Below are positions 1-6,800 of a DNA stretch of 64,000 nt, one piece after another (position 1 is the stretch's first letter; each line of letters opens with the position of its first letter). Under the pieces are notes generated by a model, which ran no database searches, was not told where the DNA came from, and was given only the letters and a program-made list of their open reading frames with translations. The DNA is from JBMDXB01 sp048594975 (GTDB taxonomy: Bacteria > Acidobacteriota > Vicinamibacteria > Vicinamibacterales > 2-12-FULL-66-21). Both the position numbers and the translations under genes were made by a program. The stretch covers positions 1-64,000 of the forward strand of contig JBMDXQ010000095.1 in the NCBI GenBank assembly GCA_048594975.1, written 5' to 3'.

Positions 1-1
1 G

Positions 2-160
2 AAGGTCATGGAAACGCTCGTCTTTGGCGTCAGCGCCTCCGATCCGCTGACACTTGCCGCCGTAGGGGCCACGCTGGCGTTCGTCGCGTTCATGGCCAGC
101 CTGGTGCCCGCGTATCGCGCGTTACGATTCGACCCCATGAATGTCTTGCGGGCAGAGTAG
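2..160 (+). CDS. C-terminal fragment of MacB/FtsX-type ABC transporter permease (ADOP family)
   Basis: The window opens inside a gene, and only its last 52 codons are visible, ending at TAG 158-160. The translation has one hydrophobic stretch followed by PAYRALRFDPMNVLRAE. That ending is the signature of the large FtsX/MacB-like permeases (ADOP family) that are multiplied in Acidobacteriota genomes. Such proteins sit in the inner membrane and usually act with an ATPase and a membrane-fusion partner in efflux or lipoprotein handling. The substrate cannot be told from this piece. The gap to 437 holds no convincing gene. Confidence 0.8.
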   Translation, partial: KVMETLVFGVSASDPLTLAAVGATLAFVAFMASLVPAYRALRFDPMNVLRAE

Positions 161-437
161 GGGCGAGCTTGACCTTCCGAGGAGAGCGTTGGCGTCCCGC
201 ATGGGATCAGACCCCGCAAGAGGGAGGCAACGCAGGTAAGCTAGGAATTACTCTTCTGTGGTCGCCCGACGTAGAGGACACCCGACTGGCAGGTGGGTCC
301 GGAAATTGTGTCGCAGATTGTGCCCTCTAGCATGGAGCGGCTGAAAGTGGGCATGCACCCAACTCTAGCGGTGCCGTGCGCCCTGCGCGGTCCATTGCCG
401 AACCGGTCCGCCACGCACGGTCAGTGGCTGGCGGCTC

Positions 438-1715
438 TTAGCGCCTGCGCAGGCTCCGTACGATTGGCGCGACGATGGGGTGGAATACGAGCTCGAATAC
501 TCGCCGGATCCGACCCCATGGTCCGTAGGGCCCCCACAGCTCCGGCGGGAACACGCGGTGCCAGATGCCTTCGGTTATCAATCGCTTCAGTGTGCAGACC
601 CAGGGCGGGAGCGCTATAAACGGGACCGCGCTCAGGCACAGGCTCACCAGGCCGGCGTCGATGTCGCGGATGATCGGTTCCATCTCGGCCCACGTGGGAA
701 AGAACGTTTGGGCCCGGTTGAACTCCAGCGTGTAGGCGCGAACCTTCTTCTTCGCAGGATTGGCGGAATAGCGGCTGGTCGCCCAATCGTCGCTGGCGCC
801 CGATGTCGGGTAGGTAGATCCCCAACTGGGGAGGAAGAATGCCTGCGCGACCGCGTATGTCTCGCCACGCACCCCGGCAATGGCCGCGCTCATCGCGTTG
901 CCGACCGAGGCGACCCGGCCAAGGTCGCACGGGGAGATGTACTCGCCATACGCGTCTCCGGGAATGCCTCGCTGACCGTTCCACGCCGGGTTGGTGAAGT
1001 TCTTGTCCAACGAGTCCGATTGATTCGTGTCGTCTCCCCACGCGTGCAGGATGTCGCCTCCATACGAGTGGATGTCGATGAAGTAGCCGATCTGCGGAAA
1101 CTGTTCGAACAGCCATTGAACGTTTCGGGTTTCGGGCTCGGAAAATGGCGATGTGCCGTGAAAGAGATCGCTTGCCGGATTGGTCGACGCCAGCGTTCCG
1201 CCAGCCTGCGCGACGGGCGAGAACGCGGTGTTGAAATTCCACAGGAAGTCGTAGTTGCGATTGAGGTCGACGCCAATCTTGCTGGCCTGTCCACCACTGC
1301 TCGCCGGATTGCGATTCTTGCGCCACATGGAGAACACGGTCTGGCTGTAATGTCGGCCGTCGGGGTTGAGGTCGGGGAATACGAATACGTCGACGCGCTC
1401 GATGATCGACTTGATATCGGCGGCGCTGAACGACGTGCCGCCATAGGCGACGCCGGTGCCGAGGCTGTAGGCCTCGAGCACGTCGGCCGCGAAGTTGATG
1501 CAGATGTCAGGACCGCCCCACTCCCGCGCGTGTGTGCCGCTGACGATAAGCACGCCGGCCGCGGGACAGCGACTGCCGGTACCGATGACGAGCGCGTGGC
1601 TGCGCCGGCCCTCGGCGGTGGAAAAGGGAAGAGTGATCAGGCGGCTGGTATTGGGATAGGTAGACGCGAGAGCGCTCAGCGCCGACTCGATCTCCACGAC
1701 GTTGAGGAAGCTCAT
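438..1715 (-). CDS. M14-family zinc carboxypeptidase
   Basis: The protein has 425 residues and is a metallocarboxypeptidase that would remove C-terminal amino acids. All diagnostic residues are visible: the zinc pair HxxE as H62 and E65 in GTHAREW, the substrate-binding Asn-Arg in DLNRNY (N152, R153), the third zinc ligand H216 in IDIHSYGG, and the catalytic glutamate E331 in YTLEFN. The C-terminus (about 370-425) is a basic tail with tryptophans and no recognised domain. There is no signal peptide and no N-terminal propeptide, although bacterial M14 enzymes often have one. A separate small protein resembling that propeptide is encoded just upstream with a 5-base gap, so the two are almost certainly cotranslated. 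Family assignment is firm; substrate is unknown. Confidence 0.9.
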   Translation of the reverse strand: MSFLNVVEIESALSALASTYPNTSRLITLPFSTAEGRRSHALVIGTGSRCPAAGVLIVSGTHAREWGGPDICINFAADVLEAYSLGTGVAYGGTSFSAADIKSIIERVDVFVFPDLNPDGRHYSQTVFSMWRKNRNPASSGGQASKIGVDLNRNYDFLWNFNTAFSPVAQAGGTLASTNPASDLFHGTSPFSEPETRNVQWLFEQFPQIGYFIDIHSYGGDILHAWGDDTNQSDSLDKNFTNPAWNGQRGIPGDAYGEYISPCDLGRVASVGNAMSAAIAGVRGETYAVAQAFFLPSWGSTYPTSGASDDWATSRYSANPAKKKVRAYTLEFNRAQTFFPTWAEMEPIIRDIDAGLVSLCLSAVPFIALPPWVCTLKRLITEGIWHRVFPPELWGPYGPWGRIRRVFELVFHPIVAPIVRSLRRR

Positions 1716-1720
1716 GATTC

Positions 1721-2101
1721 CTATGCTCCTTTGCCGCCGCGACTGCCCTTCACGCCCAGGCCGGACGGCGCCCGTCGTCCGCCCTCGAACCTGTCGCCTT
1801 TGCCGAATTCCGCCTGCCGCTCGCGGCCGAGCGCGGTAACGTTCGCACCTTTCTCGATGCGGTACCCGGCGGCTTGCAGTTCGCGCACGCGATCGTCGGT
1901 GGCATAGGCGAGTAAGGTGGCCGTGCGGTCCGGGTTGGGCTCGACGTGTGGATGGCGGCAGCCGACGTCGAGCTCGAAGTCGCGGAGCAGCCTCGCGAGG
2001 GTCTCGTGTGAGCCCGTGATCCGCACCTCGTACAAATCAGGTGGAGTCTCCCCGGGGAGCGGGGGTTGATTCGCGCCACCCGATGTGGTTTCGTCACTCA
2101 T
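1721..2101 (-). CDS. Free-standing M14 propeptide-like protein
   Basis: This 126-residue protein is encoded directly upstream of the M14 carboxypeptidase. After a Pro/Gly-rich start, residues about 22-88 read like the N-terminal pro-segment found in many bacterial M14 zinc carboxypeptidases: an initial strand LYEVRITG, a helix with LARLLRDFELDV, a strand with TATLLAYATDD, and a final RELQAAGYRIEKG. The AAGYR(V/I)E ending is typical of such pro-segments. The C-terminal 35 residues are Gly/Arg/Lys-rich and probably disordered. Because the neighbouring peptidase lacks this part, I infer that it acts in trans as inhibitor or folding helper. Resemblance is from pattern memory, not a search. The start ATG at 2101 gives a compact protein. 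Confidence 0.6.
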   Translation of the reverse strand: MSDETTSGGANQPPLPGETPPDLYEVRITGSHETLARLLRDFELDVGCRHPHVEPNPDRTATLLAYATDDRVRELQAAGYRIEKGANVTALGRERQAEFGKGDRFEGGRRAPSGLGVKGSRGGKGA

Positions 2102-2159
2102 GTCGAGCTCCTCGGATCGCGGCTAGTCGCGATCAGGTATGGGTACCGGGGCAGCACCT

Positions 2160-3470
2160 TCAGGGCTGCCCTAGAAGGACACCAGCAGACCCACCTGAAA
2201 CTGACTGAATCTCAGGTTGGGCGATGGCGTGAAGACCTCGTGATAGTTGTAGGTCCCTTCGATCGCGAATCGCGGGCCCACCGGCACGTTCAGCCCGACG
2301 CCAATGTTGATGCCTCCTTCGCGCGCGCCGGGATCGAAGTGATACAACCCGCCACCGGCATTGATGAACAGGCGCTGAGGCGCCGCCGGGTTGAACGTGT
2401 CGCGTGCGTTCGCCAGCACCATCCAGGCATGCGTGTCTGACTGGCCGGTCTGGCCTTCGAAGATCGCGCGGGCACCGCACCTCCCACGCCCAGTTCGGCA
2501 GGAACGGATAGATGAACCCGACGTTGACAGTCGATCCCAACGTGGCCACCGAGTGGAGCGCGCCGTGCGGCTGGACGATGCCGCCGTGGATGCTCAAGAA
2601 CGGAGGCGTGTGGCCGGTCAGCGTCCGGGTCACGGTCGGCGTGCCTGGCGCATTGCTGGCTACGGTGAGCTGACAGGTCTGGGACCCCGGCAGCGCCGGC
2701 GTGTACCCAATCATCAGATCCAGACACGAGTCCGGGTTCACTGTGGCCGAGAAGGGGTTGTTGATTGCCGTGAAGTCGGCGCAGGACAGTGTCGCCGCCG
2801 TCATCGACAGATTGCACGCCCCCGTGTTGCAGACTCTCACGGTCTTTTTCGCGGGCTCCAGTTGGACCCGACGGCGAATGCGGTGGACCCCGTCACCCGG
2901 AGGTCGGCTGCCGTGCCAGAGCCGAGCACCTGGGTTGTCGTGTTCGGGTTAGTGGGATCATTGCTGGCAATGGTCAGAGTCCCCGTCTGGGGACCGGAGG
3001 CGGTCGGCTGGAATGCCACGCCGAATGGAAAACAGAAGTCGTGACTGATCACCACCGGGAAACCAGACGAGGGGGCGGGGACGGTGAACATCGTTGGATG
3101 AAGTGATCCCGGTCACGATCAGATCAGATCGGCCTTGACTGTGTTGCAGACGTTCGGCGTGCTCCGATTCGTGCCTGCAGTACGCGCGTCGCCGAGCTGC
3201 GTCGGCCCGGTGACTTGGATCTGCGGCACGGGCGGTCCACCGGTGACCCTGTTGCTGACGGCGTCGAAGTTCGCAGTCAGGTTGTGGTTGTTGCCGGTGC
3301 TGTTACTCGTGTCTGCCCAAATCGGGTGCAGCGTCGCGTTGAAGAAGTCCAGCCCCGCCCGCCTCAAGAAGAATCGGCTCGCCCCACAGGGACCGCCCGG
3401 AAGCGGCTCACCGCAGACTGCTGAACGACAACGTCCACGCCCGGGCTCGACGTGCTCGCGGCAGGCTCCG
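2160..3470 (-). pseudogene. Frameshifted surface/outer-membrane protein with HYDIN-like (choice-of-anchor D) repeats and a barrel end
   Basis: Several partial reading frames line up in order along the minus strand and together look like one broken gene. Frames at about 3119-3400 and 2837-3091 carry repeats such as TLTIASNDPTNPNT that resemble HYDIN/ASH-type (choice-of-anchor D) modules. The frame covering 2480-2840 repeats the motif as QLTVASNAPGTPTV, and after another shift near 2470 the frame ending at 2171 gives a small beta-barrel end (GGINIGVGLNVPVG) whose last residue is Phe. At least three frameshifts are needed to join them. The likely original product was a secreted or outer-membrane protein. 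Sequencing error is possible, but intact long genes elsewhere argue for real decay. Confidence 0.55.
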
Positions 3471-3659
3471 ACACCGCGCGACGTTCGCGCGGTCCGCCGC
3501 GGCTACTTCGACTATGACAGATCGGAGCCGATTATCCACGTGCGGAAACCCTCACGCAACGAAACATCGGGCAATGCCGGTGGCCCCTCGCTCCGACGGG
3601 GGCAGCTCATGTGTAGGAGCGTCACAGCTGAGGCTCAGCTGCGACATTCCGAGTTGGGG

Positions 3660-4060
3660 CTACTCGATGTCGACGCGGTTGCGGCCGACGGCCTTTGCCC
3701 GGTACAGCGCCTCATCAGCGCTCGCCATGAGCGTCTCCCGAATCTCAGGCAACACGGCGTGGCGTCCAGGCCGGCGCGTCGGGTACGTCCATTTCCGGGC
3801 GATGAGCTGCCGGTGCCAGCGAAGAATCGTCTCGGGCGCGACAATCGTGGCAACCTCCGCCAATATCCCGCGACCAAGACTCGCGCCGAGGACTGCCAAG
3901 CGCCGCCGTTCGTCGTCGGTCGGTTGCACGACTGCGGAGCGATGCCTTGAGGACGCGGTTCTCATCGCGTAGGTACTCGATCACCGTGTGCTGCTCCTCT
4001 TGGAGCCAGCCGAGGAGCATCGCGACGAACACGTGCAGCGGAATCACACGCCGAGTCCAC
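3660..4060 (-). pseudogene. Integrase/transposase N-terminal remnant joined to a GGDEF-domain tail
   Basis: Reading on the minus strand, the first part (about 4060-3930) gives LLGWLQEEQHTVIEYL then ENRVLK. After a frameshift it continues with RRRLAVLGASLGRGIL, VATIVAPETILRWHRQLIAR and RRPGRHAVLPEIR. This is the N-terminal half of the rve/DDE integrases found in IS3/IS481-like elements; the catalytic core is missing. At about 3730 the frame passes without a stop into ASADEALYRAKAVGRNRV, the C-terminal helix of GGDEF diguanylate cyclases, and stops at 3660. It is therefore a junction of two unrelated gene fragments and is unlikely to be functional. Confidence 0.65.
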
Positions 4061-4456
4061 GTTACCTGCCGGCTGCGTTTTCGGACATGACGGGCCGTGT
4101 GTTCCAATTCAACGACAGAGGAGCCGCATCGCCCCAAGACGAACGCACCTTGTGGGACGCCTCGAGTCAGAGCGGCGAACTCTGACGAGGGGCGACCTCT
4201 CGACCAAGGCACGTAAACAGACTAGGTCAAGCGTATGATGAAGCCGCTCAACTTGTTGAGAAGAGTCGGCAGCGGTCTGAACAGTTGGCACAGCTTCCTC
4301 ATCTGGTCCGCCCGAAAACGAGCGGTACAGCTCCAGCTCGGCGCGCGCCGTAGTGTCGCACGACGAGGAGATCGCCGGCAGGCATCCGCGGCGAACCGCG
4401 CGGTTCGAAGACAGGGCCGTCGCGGTTCACACGTCCTTGATTAATGCGCGGTAGGC
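4061..4456. other. Intergenic stretch with no convincing gene
   Basis: About 400 bases separate the integrase remnant from the pentapeptide gene. Short open frames exist on both strands, but none gives a recognisable protein, signal peptide or ribosome-binding site. No clear hairpin-plus-T-run terminator was seen. Confidence 0.4.
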
Positions 4457-5839
4457 ATGACCATGGAGAAACTCTTCGAGCGGTGGAACTCCTCGGATGG
4501 CCTCAAGGTGCTCCGGCAATTGGCGCAGCGCAAATCGGCCGCGCCGTCCATGTTTCGTGATTTCGACCTCCCACGCTGGGAGCGCGCGATGCTGCGGCGA
4601 GCGCTTCGCGCGCCTGAAGGGTTCGCCTCGCATCGCCTAACACCCCAGCGCCGAATCTGGCTGACCCGGAGCCTCGCCCAGAAGCTCGACATGCTTCGCG
4701 ATATCGCGAAGCACAGGAAAGCGGCGGATCGCGAAAGAGACCAAGAGAAGTTCCGTGGCAATCGTGGACACCTTGCGGCGCTGCTGGCCGCAGCGGGATC
4801 ACCCACGGCCGAGAACGACTGGAACGCGTGGCGTGCACGTCACCCGCGCATCGTGCCGGACCTTCGGGGAGCTGACCTTTCAGGTCTGAACCTGCAAGAT
4901 ATCCGGCTTGATCGCGCACAACTGTCGGGCGCGGCGCTCGACGGCGCAACCTTCCGGACTGGCACCCTGCGCCACGCGAACCTGCGCGGCTGCTCCATGT
5001 TCCACTGCGATTGCTCTTATACCGACCTGACCGGAGCGAGGCTGGACGACGCGCACATGGAGCAGACGTACTTCCTGGAAGCCAACATGCGGGGCGCGAG
5101 CCTTCGGCGCGCATCTCTGATCGGCTCCAATTTCAACCGCGCGGATCTGCGGGGCACCGACCTGCGCGAAACGCTGGTCTGGGGAACCAGCGTATGGAAC
5201 GTCACGCGTGATGAGGCCACGAAGCAAACGGGCATTCGCACTGGGGGCGGCTTCTTTGACCCGGCCGATCCAGGGAATTGGCCCGCTGATCGGGACCGTC
5301 CGTATTACGGTCCGCGCGTCGACGACATCGCCCTCGCCGCGTTCATCTCCCTGGTCGAGCAGAACCGTGCGAGCATTGCGAGCCTCCTCGATGCGGCGTC
5401 CGACAAGCTGGTGCTGCTTCTCGGACGATTTCGCGGCAGGCAGGCAGACGTGTTGATCGCGCTCGAACGTGCCATCGGCGATCTGGATTACTTGCCAATC
5501 GTCTTCAGATTCGAGGGTCCCAAGGACCGCGACGTAATCGAGACGGTCGCAATGCTCGCGGGGATGTCGAAGTTCGTCATCGCGGATCTGACGAGCCCAC
5601 GCTCGACCCCGCTGGAATCGCACCTGATCATTCCCGACATGGCCGTGCCGTTCGTGCCGATTGTTCGCGCGGGCGAGCGGCCATTCAGCATGTTCTCGGC
5701 ACTGCAGCGCAAATATGCGTGGGTGCTGCCAACGGTCGAGTACAAGACGGACCAGCACCTGATTCGCCAGTTCAAAAACAAGATCGTCACCCCCGCTGTG
5801 GCGCTGGCTAGGCGCCTGCGCCGGATGAAGCATTCCTGA
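4457..5839 (+). CDS. Pentapeptide-repeat protein with C-terminal Rossmann/TIR-like domain
   Basis: The 460-residue protein has three parts. Residues 1-120 are charged and helical, with no family I recognise. Residues 121-240 begin with NDWNAWRARHPRIVPDLRG and run into pentapeptide repeats (ADLSG, ADLRG, TDLRE, ARLDD and similar), which fold as a right-handed beta-helix. After a linker, residues 316-445 form an alpha/beta domain with KLVLLLGRF, then DRDVIETVA (E362) and FVIADLTSP (376-380). That layout resembles TIR-like or deoxyribosyltransferase-like nucleotide-binding domains seen at the ends of some pentapeptide proteins. I infer possible NAD or nucleotide hydrolysis or signalling; this is not shown. 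There are no membrane segments or signal peptide. The gene stands alone, with a decayed IS5-like element directly downstream. Confidence 0.7.
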   Translation: MTMEKLFERWNSSDGLKVLRQLAQRKSAAPSMFRDFDLPRWERAMLRRALRAPEGFASHRLTPQRRIWLTRSLAQKLDMLRDIAKHRKAADRERDQEKFRGNRGHLAALLAAAGSPTAENDWNAWRARHPRIVPDLRGADLSGLNLQDIRLDRAQLSGAALDGATFRTGTLRHANLRGCSMFHCDCSYTDLTGARLDDAHMEQTYFLEANMRGASLRRASLIGSNFNRADLRGTDLRETLVWGTSVWNVTRDEATKQTGIRTGGGFFDPADPGNWPADRDRPYYGPRVDDIALAAFISLVEQNRASIASLLDAASDKLVLLLGRFRGRQADVLIALERAIGDLDYLPIVFRFEGPKDRDVIETVAMLAGMSKFVIADLTSPRSTPLESHLIIPDMAVPFVPIVRAGERPFSMFSALQRKYAWVLPTVEYKTDQHLIRQFKNKIVTPAVALARRLRRMKHS

Positions 5840-5924
5840 AGCGAAGGGAGTCCAGCATTCACCTTAGGGCGTGTAACAAAACCTCCGCAGTCTGATCCTG
5901 GTGGGCAAGGTAGCGTGAACGCGT

Positions 5925-6738
5925 ATGGCCACCGCGCTGCTTCCAGCACCGTTGTGGGATTTTGTCGAACCGTTCTTGCCAATTACACCTCGTCGACTAA
6001 AAGGCGACGGCCGCGCGTCTCGGATCGCGCGTGTCTGACCGGCATTCTTTTTGTCCTCCGCAGCGGTATCCCTTGGCAGATGTTGCCGCAAGAACTCGGG
6101 TGTGGGTCGGGGGATGACGTGCTGGCGTCGGGTGCGCGACTGGCAACAGGCGGGGGTGTGGGATCTCATCCATTTCGCGCTGCTTGATTGGCTGGCGCGT
6201 CAGGAGCAAATTGATTGGTCTCGGGCGGTGGTCGATAGCTGTTCTGTCCGAGCAGTGTATGCGGGAGACCAGACCGGTCCGAATCCCACCGATCGTACCA
6301 AGCGCGGAAACAAGCGTCATTTAGTTTGACGATGGGGAGGGCGTGCCCCTCGCCGTCCGGCTGACCGGAGCCAATCGAAACGACTCGCAAGAAGCGCTCG
6401 CCTTGGTGGATGCGATTCCACCACTTCAAGGCAAATGCGGTCGGCCGCGCCGGAGACCGGACTGTGTACTCGGGGATCGCGGTTACGACGCGGAGGCGAT
6501 TCGATATGGTTTGCGCCGGCGTCGGATTCGCCCGTTCGTGCCGTGGCGTCGCATGAGGCACGGGAGTGGCCTCGGGCGGTGGCGGTGGGTCGTCGAGCGG
6601 ACGTTTGCGTGGCTGAATCAGTTTCGCCGGTTGCGCGTGCGGTATGACAAGCGGGCCGACATCCATGAGGCGTTCCTGTCTCTCGGCTGTGCGCTGATTT
6701 GCTGGCGGTCTTTACGAAAGATCTGGATGACGGACTGA
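5925..6738 (+). pseudogene. Decayed IS5-family transposase
   Basis: Fragments in three frames align in order to one IS5-family DDE transposase. The start (ATG 5925) gives LLPAPLWDFVEPFLP; after a shift near 6020, CLTGILFVLRSGIPWQMLP; after another near 6110, DWQQAGVWDLIHFALLDWL and VVDSCSVRA with the first catalytic Asp. A stop at 6327-6329 is followed, in a new frame, by PLAVRLTGANRNDSQ, LGDRGYD (second Asp) and WVVERTFAWL (catalytic Glu). At least three lesions make it inactive. The sequence GGGCGTGTAACAAAACC just before the gene could be the left terminal repeat, but I find no matching right repeat, so the element is probably truncated. Its base composition is less GC-rich than its neighbours. 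Confidence 0.85.
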
Positions 6739-6759
6739 GCCCGTGAGCCCTTTTTTCCT

Positions 6760-6788
6760 TTGGCGTCAGAGGAGCGGGCCGCTAGAAT
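6760..6788 (+). promoter_or_regulatory. Probable sigma-70-type promoter of the kinase gene
   Basis: TTGGCG at 6760-6765 and TAGAAT at 6783-6788 are separated by exactly 17 bases and lie just before the ATG at 6801. The implied 5' leader is only a few bases long, so the mRNA would be nearly leaderless. This is a motif match only. Confidence 0.5.
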
Positions 6789-6800
6789 CAGCGTCGCCCC

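Noticed and set aside
480..1907. Long plus-strand open frame of 475 codons across the M14 gene
   Set aside because: It is antisense to a gene with a full set of catalytic motifs, has Arg/Ala/Val-rich low-information sequence and no recognisable domain.
3660..3745. Diguanylate cyclase gene
   Set aside because: Only the last helix of the GGDEF domain is present; the GGDEF motif itself is missing.
5874..6800. Complete IS5-type element with both terminal repeats
   Set aside because: Only a possible left end was found; the right side up to the kinase promoter shows no matching inverted repeat, and the transposase has several lesions.
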